This document shows, in pieces, positions 1-9,737 of a DNA stretch of 64,000 bases. The translations under genes were made by a program, and so were the position numbers. The stretch comes from Giardia muris (taxonomy: Eukaryota > Fornicata > Diplomonadida > Hexamitidae). The stretch covers positions 1,116,001 to 1,180,000 of the forward strand of contig CM016926.1 in NCBI GenBank assembly GCA_006247105.1, read 5' to 3'. Below the pieces are notes generated by a model. The model searched no databases and was not told the DNA's origin. It saw only the letters and a program-made list of their open reading frames with translations. How positions within the stretch are numbered: the first letter of the stretch is position 1; every line of letters starts with the position of its first letter.

Positions 1-90
1 AATCGTGAGCATCCCTTTTTTGCTTATTTGATCGATCTAAGCCTTCTCTCTTATAGGAGCCATCACGATTCCATTTCTTCCTCTTCATGA
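1..90 (+). CDS. possible 3' end of an upstream gene (partial)
   Basis: Frame 1 on the plus strand is open from the first base of the window to a TGA at 88-90, giving 29 residues that end in a Ser-rich tail. The other two plus frames stop within about 30 bases. In a genome this compact a gene tail here would be expected, but 29 codons are too few to prove coding and no family can be recognised. It could equally be non-coding sequence. Confidence 0.25.
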   Translation, partial: NREHPFFAYLIDLSLLSYRSHHDSISSSS

Positions 91-276
91 TTCGTTTAGG
101 ATGAAGGGCGTCAACACAGTATAGACTATTCCATGAGGTTCTCCTCCTTACATTCATCACTTACTTCTTTGAAGGGCAGAGGGACTTGATTCAGTAGGTT
201 AAGATAAGAGACTTCTTGATCGAGAGCGATATGTATCCCATATTGATAAAGTATAGAGTTCAGTCATAAAGAGTGA
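91..276. other. intergenic region, nothing recognised
   Basis: This stretch has no reading frame of useful length, no tRNA-like boxes and no repeat that I can see. It ends in AT-rich sequence just before the ATG at 277, which fits the short AT-rich initiator-type promoters of Giardia. Confidence 0.4.
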
Positions 277-672
277 ATGCCGCCTCCTCTCAACCTAGTT
301 CTTGAGGCGTTGGACAAGGCGATCGCCCTTGTTGATAGTTCCTGCGAGTATGCAGAGGCATTCGCCCGTGATCTTACCAAGCCACCGGCCGAAGTCATGA
401 GGGAATTGGAGATGGAAGCGAAGAGACTTGTTGAAAATGGTCGTCAATTCACAGAACTCTATATCAACTTAACGACAGAAGTACAGAAGCTTGATGCAAG
501 TCATGACCCAGGTGCGTCTGTCGCTCATTTGGCCCTCCAAACGGTCGCTTCATTCGTACTTTGCATCGACATCGCCATCCCCGACCTTTATGCCAAGCCC
601 CTCGTTCCCGAGATGCTAGACAGTACGCCCCTTCGTAAGGTCAGACGATTAGTCTCATCAAAGATTAAATGA
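277..672 (+). CDS. hypothetical helical protein, 131 aa
   Basis: Unrecognised. The predicted protein is mostly amphipathic helix, with a proline-containing break near residue 75-82 and a basic C-terminus (KVRRLVSSKIK). There is no signal peptide, membrane segment or known motif. The ATG is in an AT-rich context, and the stop codon TGA overlaps the ATG of the next gene (ATGA at 669-672), so the two may be expressed together or simply be tightly packed. Reality as a gene rests on the open frame, clean ATG and spacing. Confidence 0.6.
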   Translation: MPPPLNLVLEALDKAIALVDSSCEYAEAFARDLTKPPAEVMRELEMEAKRLVENGRQFTELYINLTTEVQKLDASHDPGASVAHLALQTVASFVLCIDIAIPDLYAKPLVPEMLDSTPLRKVRRLVSSKIK

Positions 673-1088
673 TAACTGAAAGAGACGTGCATATATATAC
701 CCAGCAGTACCTACGGGCGATGGCCCTCTTCGTCCTATATTACGCCTTTACTGTGTCTCCAAATATCTACACCGCTATCGTTGTGATCGTATTGACGTTC
801 ACTTCCGATTCCTCTAACATTGGCCTTTTCATTCTCACCTTGCTGATTGTCGCCGCGGCACCCGTCGCTAGCTACTTCCTCTCCCTGAACTACGTAATCA
901 TGAACATGCTCACCTACTTCCCCTACGCTAATAACCGAGAGGAATGGCAATACGTTGTTGGATATTGCATCCCTTGGATAACGTACTTGGGGTACTACTC
1001 GCTCCAGTTCCTGGTCCAAAGGAAGTACGGTTCCGTCACGGCTTGCACTCGGTACATCCGTCGCTTCCGTGGAGGCCTGGCGGTTTAG
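669..1088 (+). CDS. hypothetical multi-pass membrane protein, 139 aa
   Basis: The function is unknown. Hydrophobic segments lie at about residues 15-45 (long enough for one or two passes), 51-78 and 96-115, followed by a basic tail rich in Arg (residues 118-135). The gene starts at the ATG that overlaps the preceding TGA. The basic cytosolic-looking C-terminus and absence of an N-terminal signal peptide suggest an endomembrane protein with three or four spans. No family signature was recognised. An AGTAAA hexamer follows the stop by 20 bases. Confidence 0.65.
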   Translation: MITERDVHIYTQQYLRAMALFVLYYAFTVSPNIYTAIVVIVLTFTSDSSNIGLFILTLLIVAAAPVASYFLSLNYVIMNMLTYFPYANNREEWQYVVGYCIPWITYLGYYSLQFLVQRKYGSVTACTRYIRRFRGGLAV

Positions 1089-1108
1089 CGGCTCTCAGAA
1101 GGACAGAA

Positions 1109-1114
1109 AGTAAA
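1109..1114 (+). terminator. putative poly(A) signal AGTAAA
   Basis: AGTAAA lies 20 bases after the TAG of the membrane-protein gene. Its last A is the A of the next gene's ATG. AGTRAA is the known Giardia polyadenylation hexamer. Confidence 0.5.
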
Positions 1115-4100
1115 TGTCTGGTGGCGCATTTGGCGGGATGACCGCGTTCATGCGTGCCGGAGAGCCCCGGCGGTCGGAGTTCCTCCCGATAGAGACGTAC
1201 ATAGCGCAGAATCAGCTCGAACGCGTACTCCTGCACCCAGACTTCGGAATGCACATCACAAATGAGGCCACGTACCTCCTGTCCTATCTGACAAGCGGTG
1301 GGAACCTCTCGCGGCTCTTCGAGTTCATGTTCGTCGACCTCGCGCCCCGCCAGGGTGTCGAAATGTACTACGCAAGACAAGGCAAGAATTGCGCCAATTC
1401 AGTCCTCGGACTCTCGCACCAGACGCGCACTACGCTGGCCACGGCGGTCGCAGATATCTTCCCAGCTAGCATCCGAGTTCCTGGCTTCATCGAACGAGTG
1501 ATTCAGACCAAGGGGCTTGTCATTCAAATGCTTCGTCTCATTGGTGGAGAATATGGTGAAATGGACAAGCCACTCCCGGGACCACGTGACTCAACGATCC
1601 TCAAGTGTTTTGCAAAGGTCATTGACGCCATGATTTCGACCGCAGCACGGCATACTCTACTCACCACCGCCCTCAATAATCCGGAGGGATATTCTGCTCT
1701 CAAGTACTGGGTAGCAAATATCGGCCACACGGACGTGGCCGACGTTCTTCGTCGATTCATTGTAGGGCACGACGAGATGGATCTTGCGCGCAGAGAAGAC
1801 CTCTACCAGCTCGTCATATCCGCCGGGATCGTCAAGAGTCTTGTCAGTATCCTTGTCGAGAAGAACGACTCCCCAACCTCGGCTCAAGCCGGTGCCGCGG
1901 CCTCAATCCTAACGCGTATCGTGAGTAAGAACATCCACACTCTGGTCTATGAGTTGCTTCCTTTCATCCCGCACATTGCAACAATGGTCTTCTCGGCAAC
2001 CCCCTCGACGCTTGGAGGGCTCCGTGTCAAGCGTGCGGGAGACGTCGTCATCTATGCGATGTCATGGATGTGCTATAATACGGCTCTCCATTGTCAGGAG
2101 ATGAGTGCGAAGCTCGCGCAAGCGATTGTGCATGTCAAGGAACCGCGGAAGCCCGATATCTATGACACCGATCCTATCTATCGCATGTCGCCCAGTGATA
2201 ACCCCACGCATCTGACGGATGTGCACCTTCGCCGCATTGACATCAAATTCTACGACATCTTTATGCAGGTGGTGGCTGCCCTTGACCGCCTCCAATCGAA
2301 GTTCAGTTCCATCAACACGACCAGCTACTTCATCCTTGAGATCCTGGCGCGCCTCATCGGTATAACCGCCGACATTCGCATCGCCCTCTATTATCGTAAG
2401 TATGGAGAGCCTCCTGCCAACGAATACTCGGGCCTGGACATGAACGCTTTCATCATCAATGACCTTAACCCCCTGACCTATGGCTACGTCTCTCCAACGG
2501 CACACGCGGGGAACGGAGGGCCCAGCGAGACGCCTCTTCGGAAGACGTTCCTCTATACTCTCCCGATGGGGGTGGCCTATAACCCTATTACCCCTCTCGA
2601 GATTATCAAACGCCTTTGCGTCAACCGGGTTCCTGAGCGGCTGATTACGTTGATGTTGGCGAACGAGAACAATACGACCTTGCACTACTGCTGCACGCGC
2701 ATCCTCTTGCCGATGATGGAGTTCGGCAGCTCTGCCCCATCGATCGTCGAGTACCTCGTGTCAAGCGCAGGTATCTTGCGTTTCCTTCGCCTCCCCATCG
2801 GCCCCTTCCCCTCCTATAAGCATCGCACCTCCCTTCAGACATATCAGGCGATGATTGCCCAGGCGCTGATCCGCTTCGCTAGTGGCGTCTCTGACCTCAC
2901 TGCTTACAACTACAAGTACCTGAAGATAGAGATAAAGGGCCGCGACGAGGAGAAGGACCGGGCCTGCATATTCCCTACGACACTCGACGGACTCGAACAA
3001 TACGCCTCCGAGTATCCGGAGAAGTGCGATTTAGCGCTCATTCGCAGCCTCTTTTCCTCTCCGGAGCTAACGAAATATTCGAGACAAGTCCTTACAGGGG
3101 AGGGGGATTTGACACAACGGTTCTACGACAACTATCACAACTTCATATCATCAATCATCACTCAAACGAATGTCAACCTTGATGTTGCAGATCCTACGGT
3201 CTTGCAGGATGTATTGTCGTCGAAGAAGCTTACCTTCGCCGAACTCCCGTCCGTTAAGGCACGTGGGGTAAGGCAACGCGACTTCCGCACACTTCCTATC
3301 TCTCGTACCGTCGCTAGGAACTCGATCGCAACTTCGAGACCAACAACCGAGGCTCTTTCCAGTTTGGAGAAGGAGAAGCAACGATCTACGACCCTATTCT
3401 CGACCATAGATGCGCTCTCGGATGTATCTTATTCTCGCCAGGAGGAAGGTGCCCCTCCTGCACCTCGTCGGGACTCAAGATATGACACATCCCAGCGGAA
3501 CCCAGATCCAATGCGTGGTCTTGTCTCATCATCCGTCACATGTGCGGCAGTTGTGGCGATGGCGCTTGCCGATAATGAGTCGACGTCTGCCCCGCCTCGA
3601 CGGCTATCTGAGCCTGAGCCTGCGGAGAAGGTTGAGGAGCCCGTGAAGCCTAGATTCTTGCTTTCCAATGATAGGCCAACGACATCGAATGCAACTCTTC
3701 AGGGCCAGGCCGCGGTACGTCTCGCAAGGAATCTCTCGCCTCGGAGAACGCTGAGCACACAGAACACGCCTCAGTCGGCGATGGATCTACTTAGTCGTCC
3801 CGCCCTTCTATCTCCGACCGGGCTTGCCGATCCCAATGGGAGTGGGAAACAAGTGGCGCCTCAGACTGCGCGGGAGCGTATTCAGCGGGAGCGGGAACGT
3901 CTGCAGCGTGAACGGGAGCTTCTCAGCCAGCCCTCGGGTATTATGAGCGGAAACCCAGTTATCAAGCCAAATACCGCGGCGCGTACGACAGATCGCCTGG
4001 CTAACCTGATGAAGGAGCTTGGAGTCAAGAGCCGGGGGGCATCGCCACGCCATGCTGAGGCACCATCGATATTCAATGATTCGAGCGATGACTTTGGGAG

Positions 4101-4671
4101 CGCAGTTGGCCGTGGGACTGCGGCGCATTCCGATGATCGTCTTCGCCCGCCCGTGGCGGGGGTACCCACGGAAATGTTAGCGGGTCCATCGACATTGATC
4201 TCGAACACCACTCGTAGTAGTCCTCTCTCGATGATGCCGAAGCCAGACCCGCGGTTCAATGGTCTGCGCCAGCGCTTGGCGGAGAACGCGACGATGGACG
4301 AAAAGCCTTTACAGCGAGGAGCACCGGCATCGAGCATTCGTCGTCATTCCGAGACGGATCTTCCAGCACGCAATATTCCGATCGCAAGTCCTGCCGACTC
4401 CCGCTCCGGAAAGTTGAACTTGAGAGATCTAGGATCGGGTCCTCGCCAACAGCCGTCACAATTGAGGCCTAATACTCCAAGCCCATCCGCCGATCGCTTC
4501 CAAGTTTACCTCACCGGGATGAATTCCCCCCACCCGATGTCCATGTCGATGGAGCTTCGCGACGTCCTTAGTTCCGGGTCTCAAGACGCGTCAGTTAGGC
4601 CCACGGCATCCCAGCAGCAATCTCTGCGGCAGATGCTACACAAGAGGAATCCGATTAACTACTTCGATTAG
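1114..4671 (+). CDS. SAPS-domain-like protein (PP6/SIT4 phosphatase regulatory subunit type), 1185 aa
   Basis: The N-terminal ~700 residues are a helical repeat fold. Two stretches resemble the SAPS domain of SIT4/PP6-associated regulatory subunits. One is residues ~165-290, where a FAKV motif is followed by a DVADVLRRFI segment and then a helix reading GIVKSLVSIL with an alanine-rich repeat. The other is residues ~505-550, with NNTTLHYCCTRIL, which recalls the conserved NNFLH-type helix of the family. SAPS proteins bind and direct PP6-type phosphatases. Residues ~720-1185 are low-complexity Ser/Pro/Arg/Thr, probably disordered, with a short charged RERERLQRERE-type helix near 925-940. The ATG at 1114 directly follows the poly(A) signal of the gene before it. 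Two similar genes follow in the same orientation. The SAPS assignment comes from motif memory, not alignment. Confidence 0.5.
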   Translation: MSGGAFGGMTAFMRAGEPRRSEFLPIETYIAQNQLERVLLHPDFGMHITNEATYLLSYLTSGGNLSRLFEFMFVDLAPRQGVEMYYARQGKNCANSVLGLSHQTRTTLATAVADIFPASIRVPGFIERVIQTKGLVIQMLRLIGGEYGEMDKPLPGPRDSTILKCFAKVIDAMISTAARHTLLTTALNNPEGYSALKYWVANIGHTDVADVLRRFIVGHDEMDLARREDLYQLVISAGIVKSLVSILVEKNDSPTSAQAGAAASILTRIVSKNIHTLVYELLPFIPHIATMVFSATPSTLGGLRVKRAGDVVIYAMSWMCYNTALHCQEMSAKLAQAIVHVKEPRKPDIYDTDPIYRMSPSDNPTHLTDVHLRRIDIKFYDIFMQVVAALDRLQSKFSSINTTSYFILEILARLIGITADIRIALYYRKYGEPPANEYSGLDMNAFIINDLNPLTYGYVSPTAHAGNGGPSETPLRKTFLYTLPMGVAYNPITPLEIIKRLCVNRVPERLITLMLANENNTTLHYCCTRILLPMMEFGSSAPSIVEYLVSSAGILRFLRLPIGPFPSYKHRTSLQTYQAMIAQALIRFASGVSDLTAYNYKYLKIEIKGRDEEKDRACIFPTTLDGLEQYASEYPEKCDLALIRSLFSSPELTKYSRQVLTGEGDLTQRFYDNYHNFISSIITQTNVNLDVADPTVLQDVLSSKKLTFAELPSVKARGVRQRDFRTLPISRTVARNSIATSRPTTEALSSLEKEKQRSTTLFSTIDALSDVSYSRQEEGAPPAPRRDSRYDTSQRNPDPMRGLVSSSVTCAAVVAMALADNESTSAPPRRLSEPEPAEKVEEPVKPRFLLSNDRPTTSNATLQGQAAVRLARNLSPRRTLSTQNTPQSAMDLLSRPALLSPTGLADPNGSGKQVAPQTARERIQRERERLQRERELLSQPSGIMSGNPVIKPNTAARTTDRLANLMKELGVKSRGASPRHAEAPSIFNDSSDDFGSAVGRGTAAHSDDRLRPPVAGVPTEMLAGPSTLISNTTRSSPLSMMPKPDPRFNGLRQRLAENATMDEKPLQRGAPASSIRRHSETDLPARNIPIASPADSRSGKLNLRDLGSGPRQQPSQLRPNTPSPSADRFQVYLTGMNSPHPMSMSMELRDVLSSGSQDASVRPTASQQQSLRQMLHKRNPINYFD

Positions 4672-4710
4672 CTCGCGCTAGAGGTGTAAACGCTGCTATT
4701 ACGGGCGGGA

Positions 4711-7700
4711 ATGTACGTGAATGCTGGCTCGACGCGCGGCTTAAAAAACTATCGTATGAAGCTCCCCGTCATAGCATATGATACCGCATCACGACGGCGC
4801 GTTCTTGGGGGACAGCGGACGTATTTCGGGTCATATGGTCAGAAAAGCGTGGCCCCGCCGCCGACGGCATTGTCTATACCGACCCTAGCTCCATCATCGG
4901 TTCAAGGTCAGGCCTCAGCTCAACCTCAGGTGCAGCGAGATATCCTCCGGCTTCTTACAGATAGGAACATCTACCAAGTGCTACAGGCGGGACATGCCGA
5001 TCCAGGACTGCTGAAACCGGATATTGTGGTTAGTCTTGGTGAGGTTCTCTTCCTTGGTAGGCTTGATAACCACTTGGCCCAACGGGCATATCTCGAGTGG
5101 CGTCGGTTAATTCAGCAGCCCCAGGATGAGTTCTGGTTCCTAACCTGCCTTCCAACGCAGAGAGTCCGGTACGCAAGCCTTGCAATGGAGTTCTTTAATT
5201 CCCTGCCCCCGGCTCTCATTGTGCTTCTGATTACAGCTCCTGCGTTCTCCATCCTCCCCCTAGTCGTGACGAGTGATGCTCAGACGATCCATGCCACCAT
5301 AGATGTGTATCATACGGTAGTTGGAGTATTCCTTCGCTCCGCAGAGCATCACGAGCTGTACCTCCGAACCCTCTCGTCGAGTATGGCAAATCAGCTTCTT
5401 CGAAAACTTGCGGTCCAGATCCATCTCGGACAAGTCCTTTCCCTCTTCAATGAGCTCTTTTCTACGGTTCCAAATATCCGTGGCCAGCCAGCCCCAATAG
5501 CCTCGATCATGGGCATATTGATCCGGCAAGGATTGGTCCAGTCCTTGATGGGTCTCATTCTCCAATCGCCTTCAGGGACTGAGCATTTGCAAATATCTGG
5601 TGCAGCGGAGTTTCTCCTGACACTCTTTGTGACGACGCCTCCGGCGTTGCAGAAAGCACTTGCGCTCGAGCTCGCACCTCTAGCACTACGGTGCTGCTTT
5701 CGAACGGAAGGGCCTTCCTCTCTGTCACTCCGTCTGAAGTATTCGGGACAGATCGCCGTCGTCTGCCTTTGCGTGCTCCTTTCGCTTTTAGACACTAAGG
5801 ACGACTACGCGGCAGAATACGAACAAAGCGACGGAAACTCTTCTCTCGTCGCAGTCAAGACGGCGTTGAAGGCGTATACGGACAGCGTCACAGCATTCGC
5901 CAAGGAGCTCAAGCTGACGGCCCGTGTTACGCTTCCGTTAATGACTGCCCTCCACACGGTTGCGATGCTTTTATCGGTGCGTGCAACGCCGATGAATCTG
6001 AACGAATCCTTCTACAACCTTCTTGGGATGCTGAGCCTCGGATCCAATGCGGTCCGACTAAGTACGGCCTTTGCAAGCGGGACGGATAACCCATTCGTGA
6101 GCGGGTTCTCGATTCCGACACGCTTCGCCGCCGATAAGACAAATACTCGCTTCTTTATGAGTCAGTTGACGGAGGAGCTCGCGGCCCAGGACTTCTTCAG
6201 CACCCTGATGAATATGATAGTTGTCAACCCGACGAACTCAGTGCTTCAAAACACTATCGCGCAGATCCTGTTGAATGTGGCGATCTTGGGGTATTATTCA
6301 GCTAAGCAATTTCGTTACGTCGCTGTCGACTCCGGGTTTGTCGATCGCCTTCAAGCCCTCATCTGGAAGCCTCCAATGCGCCGGTCTGTACTTGATATCT
6401 TCTATCAACGAATGGTTCTTTCTCTGTTCGGGATCGTGACGGGCGCGACTGAAACGCATTACTTCAACCGAGCATTCTCAAAGATCAGCCTCTTAAATAA
6501 TCTCTACCGCCCCGAACATACAGCCATAGTTCCAAACTCCATCCAGGACATTCGGAGCTTCGCGGCGAACATGCCGAACGATACCCGTGCTCAGCTCATC
6601 GAGGTCGTCCTGGGCTTCGCCCCTTTCACCACCTATTCGAAGAACATCCTCGAGCATGTTTCTTTGACGCCAGTAATGTATGACGATAACCATCGGCGTT
6701 TCCTTCAGCAAATTGTTACCGTTCCTCAACATATGGCTAACGTTAACATGACCACCGCCATGGAGACGGGTGCAGAACGTGCACAGAACTGGCGGGCTAA
6801 TACCCCAATCCCTAGAGCACGTTGGACTCCTCGGACCGGCGTCATGAATACTAGCGCTACCCCACCACCCAGTAAGGTTGTCATTACGAATAAGCTCCAG
6901 ACAGATGCCACAACTGATCCTACCCCAGTTTCTCGTACTCTCACAACCCTTCGGGCGGGTGCAGCGGTATCCGCAGCAACGACCTCATTGGCCTCAGCCT
7001 CCCGTGGGACTCCTGGGTTAGGCCCTGTCTTACCTGTCGTAAGTACTCCACCCGTCTTACAGACGCCTGGGAGCGACCTCACAACAAATGTCCGTCTTCA
7101 ACCCATGAACTTACCGGTGTCTGGAGAAAAACCCGGCTTCGGAGACCGTCTAGAACGTCCATTCGATCGGAAGATCTTTTCCGCATGCTCTCGACTCTCC
7201 GAACGGGCAACTGATAGTCCTTCGCTCCCTGGTGGAACGGAGTCTTCAAACCTTCGCGAACTGACAGTTCGTGACTTCCAACGATGGCACCGCCAGTCTT
7301 TCGAGGCTACCGATAAGCCAGAGACACGAACGGTCGGAACCCCTGGGAGTGCACGCCCGGCTCCACTTCGTGGTACAACAAGACAGATAGGTGCGGTGGA
7401 CTCACCAGTACAGCTAGTGGGCCGCTCTCCACCCCTTAGTGGGCTTCGTGGCTTCCCAAGCAGGTTACCACCGGGGACCAGCTCAGGCCAACCTCTTCAG
7501 ACTGGCGGTTTGACGCCGACCACGCAATATATCTCGTTGAGGCAGCGGCCTGTTAGTTCTGCTGATCAGCCGCCTCGGTCGTCGATCTCGGTTTCTGGAC
7601 GAACAACGTCGGGAGGAGGAAGTCCGGTTCGGGCTGCGTCCCAAATCCGGGAGCAGCCGCTCGTGAGCTTCACGGGGCGCTCTATGAGTCAGACTCGCGA

Positions 7701-7770
7701 GCTCCCACGACAACAGGCCACCTATACTCGTAGCGGATACGTCGAGGTTCGAAGAGCAGGCCAAAAGTAA
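4711..7770 (+). CDS. SAPS-like helical-repeat protein with disordered tail, 1019 aa
   Basis: The architecture matches the preceding gene: ~690 residues of helical repeat, then ~330 residues rich in Ser, Thr, Pro and Arg. The segment NSVLQNTIAQIL at about residues 509-520 falls at almost the same position as the NNTTLHYCCTRIL segment of the upstream protein. A GLVQSLMGLI helix followed by an alanine-containing ISGAAEFLLTLF segment (residues ~270-310) parallels its GIVKSLVSIL region. I infer a diverged paralogue. A role in PP6-type phosphatase regulation is only a suggestion. There are 39 bases between the two genes. The stop codon lies inside an AGTAAA hexamer. Confidence 0.45.
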   Translation: MYVNAGSTRGLKNYRMKLPVIAYDTASRRRVLGGQRTYFGSYGQKSVAPPPTALSIPTLAPSSVQGQASAQPQVQRDILRLLTDRNIYQVLQAGHADPGLLKPDIVVSLGEVLFLGRLDNHLAQRAYLEWRRLIQQPQDEFWFLTCLPTQRVRYASLAMEFFNSLPPALIVLLITAPAFSILPLVVTSDAQTIHATIDVYHTVVGVFLRSAEHHELYLRTLSSSMANQLLRKLAVQIHLGQVLSLFNELFSTVPNIRGQPAPIASIMGILIRQGLVQSLMGLILQSPSGTEHLQISGAAEFLLTLFVTTPPALQKALALELAPLALRCCFRTEGPSSLSLRLKYSGQIAVVCLCVLLSLLDTKDDYAAEYEQSDGNSSLVAVKTALKAYTDSVTAFAKELKLTARVTLPLMTALHTVAMLLSVRATPMNLNESFYNLLGMLSLGSNAVRLSTAFASGTDNPFVSGFSIPTRFAADKTNTRFFMSQLTEELAAQDFFSTLMNMIVVNPTNSVLQNTIAQILLNVAILGYYSAKQFRYVAVDSGFVDRLQALIWKPPMRRSVLDIFYQRMVLSLFGIVTGATETHYFNRAFSKISLLNNLYRPEHTAIVPNSIQDIRSFAANMPNDTRAQLIEVVLGFAPFTTYSKNILEHVSLTPVMYDDNHRRFLQQIVTVPQHMANVNMTTAMETGAERAQNWRANTPIPRARWTPRTGVMNTSATPPPSKVVITNKLQTDATTDPTPVSRTLTTLRAGAAVSAATTSLASASRGTPGLGPVLPVVSTPPVLQTPGSDLTTNVRLQPMNLPVSGEKPGFGDRLERPFDRKIFSACSRLSERATDSPSLPGGTESSNLRELTVRDFQRWHRQSFEATDKPETRTVGTPGSARPAPLRGTTRQIGAVDSPVQLVGRSPPLSGLRGFPSRLPPGTSSGQPLQTGGLTPTTQYISLRQRPVSSADQPPRSSISVSGRTTSGGGSPVRAASQIREQPLVSFTGRSMSQTRELPRQQATYTRSGYVEVRRAGQK

Positions 7771-7771
7771 A
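7766..7771 (+). terminator. putative poly(A) signal overlapping stop
   Basis: AGTAAA spans the TAA stop of the preceding gene (7768-7770). The next ATG begins at 7773. Confidence 0.5.
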
Positions 7772-7772
7772 C

Positions 7773-9737
7773 ATGCTTGGGCGAGCGCCCCCAGCGGCGT
7801 CCACGTGCACGACGCTTCGTGCGATCCTCGAGACGGGGGAGGGAAGAGAGCGGGCACTCCGGGAGCCCGCCAGCTTCTTCCAGCAAATGAGGATGCCAGG
7901 TGCTGTTTGTGAGCTTGCAGAGATGATCTATGCCGCCCGCTTCCCGGAAAACCCGCTGAGAACTGTAGAGCTACTACCACTGAGCCACCCCGACTTGGCG
8001 CAGAGTGCAACCCATCTTATTCGTGCGGCCTGGACCATGTCTGATACGGCGCTTGGTCCTGATGGTCCAAAGGCTTTAGGGACTCTCATGTTGCGTGTAC
8101 TTGAGGGGATTGCTGAGGAGCTTCCAGCCGAGGGAACGTGTGCCCAGCGACAACAAGTCTATGGCCGTGAGGCGGAAAGACTTCACGTATGGACCGACCT
8201 ACTCACAACCATCCTTCAGACGGAGGCGGGCCGTATCGTCGTCCTTGGGGCGATGACAGAGAGGTATGGAACGTTGGAAATAGCGGATCCGTTCCTTCGG
8301 ATGTTAGATCTGGACCCACTTCGTCAGCTTTATCAGTTAGCTTGCTTTGGAGAGGATGTGGTGACGCCTAAGGAGCGTAAAGCTGCGCAGCAGTATCTTA
8401 TCAGAACGCGAGTCATTTCACGATTGGTAACAATGCTTCTTACCAACGAGCAACGAATGGAGCATAGTCCATCGTTACCGGCCCCATATTACCATGGTCC
8501 GTCTATTGAGGCCGTCACTGAGCTATTGATAGATTGCGCACTCTCCTATGATCCGTCTATCGTTGAGGAACTAGCACAACATCTCCCACTCTTCGCATCT
8601 TTACTCTTCATCCCCGAACATGCTCTTTCAGCTTCCTTGCCACAACTATCTTATCTTTCTGACCTTCTGGTCGCTTGCCTCAGTGCCATTCTCAAGCTAT
8701 CCCGACTTGGGCCTGATATGACCAGCGATGTTATCTTACCTGTGGAGATGGGGGAGAAGGTACAACACGAACCATTACTAGAGGAGCTCTTGGCCATATA
8801 CGGACAAGCTATTGATTCTCCTGAGGTCCTTGATGAGCATCCGGAATACATCGTCCCATATACCTCCTACGTCTCGCTCATCGGGATCGATTGTCTCGTC
8901 CCCTTTTACTGCTTGGCTCGAATGCTGCGTAACTTTTTCCGAGTTCACTTACAAGAGCTGCTGGATCTAATCGTGGATGGCTCAGTCTCAGCGCGTTTCA
9001 TAATCATAATGAAGACTATAGCTCGTATCCTCAACATCCCTAACAGCATCAACATTATCATCTGTGCCAGGAGGACTGGGCAATTACCTTCGGCTGTCGA
9101 GGCACGAGGGATTTTCTCCGTCGAGGATCTGAACCATGCGAGGAATTATCATGAGCAGCTCCCCATCTTCGGGATGCTAGCGCACGAGTGTGACGGGTTT
9201 GTTCGGTATGAGGAGTCATATTTACTCCAGGGGTATGGACTTCCATTATCGCCGCTGGCCTTCTTCACAGGGCTCGTGAGCGATAAGAAGGTGGGAACAC
9301 AACCGGCTCAATACCTCATGCTAACGTTATTAGGCAACCGTACGGAAAGGCTCGACCTTCTTAGAGCTTATTCCACGCGGGTGCTCATGTCCTTACTCGC
9401 CCTCTGTTATCCCTCTCGCTCCTTAAGGCGTTGGTTTATTGACACGCTGTACGTCCTCGAACTCGTTCAGCCCCTTACCGCCAGCTCCCGACACCCACAC
9501 TATCGAGCCATCTGCCTAGCAACTCTACGTGCCGTCTTGCACATTAGTGATGAGAGGTGGTTGAGGCAAAGAGAGGAGCTTTCGAAAGGTCCAAGCACTC
9601 TCGAAATTGCCCCGAAACACGGGCGAAGTGCCGTCCATCACTGCCCACACCTCGCTCGGGGCCTTCAAACGTTCCTTCGCCTCTTTTCCATGGAGCTAAC
9701 AATAGAGTCCGATGGCAAAAATGACCGACCCAAGTGA
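7773..9737 (+). CDS. helical-repeat protein, possible third SAPS-like paralogue, 654 aa
   Basis: The protein is almost entirely helical and lacks the disordered tail of its two upstream neighbours. A block at about residues 155-285 (a DPFLRMLDL segment, then VISRLVTMLL, then AVTELLIDC) is laid out like the DVADVLRRFI / GIVKSLVSIL / alanine-rich block of the first gene in this trio. A helix near 520-550 sits where the others carry their NNFLH-like motif, but the motif itself is not evident. The relationship is inferred from layout and position and is weaker than for the second gene. It begins 2 bases after its neighbour's stop and overlaps the next gene by 26 bases. Confidence 0.4.
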   Translation: MLGRAPPAASTCTTLRAILETGEGRERALREPASFFQQMRMPGAVCELAEMIYAARFPENPLRTVELLPLSHPDLAQSATHLIRAAWTMSDTALGPDGPKALGTLMLRVLEGIAEELPAEGTCAQRQQVYGREAERLHVWTDLLTTILQTEAGRIVVLGAMTERYGTLEIADPFLRMLDLDPLRQLYQLACFGEDVVTPKERKAAQQYLIRTRVISRLVTMLLTNEQRMEHSPSLPAPYYHGPSIEAVTELLIDCALSYDPSIVEELAQHLPLFASLLFIPEHALSASLPQLSYLSDLLVACLSAILKLSRLGPDMTSDVILPVEMGEKVQHEPLLEELLAIYGQAIDSPEVLDEHPEYIVPYTSYVSLIGIDCLVPFYCLARMLRNFFRVHLQELLDLIVDGSVSARFIIIMKTIARILNIPNSINIIICARRTGQLPSAVEARGIFSVEDLNHARNYHEQLPIFGMLAHECDGFVRYEESYLLQGYGLPLSPLAFFTGLVSDKKVGTQPAQYLMLTLLGNRTERLDLLRAYSTRVLMSLLALCYPSRSLRRWFIDTLYVLELVQPLTASSRHPHYRAICLATLRAVLHISDERWLRQREELSKGPSTLEIAPKHGRSAVHHCPHLARGLQTFLRLFSMELTIESDGKNDRPK

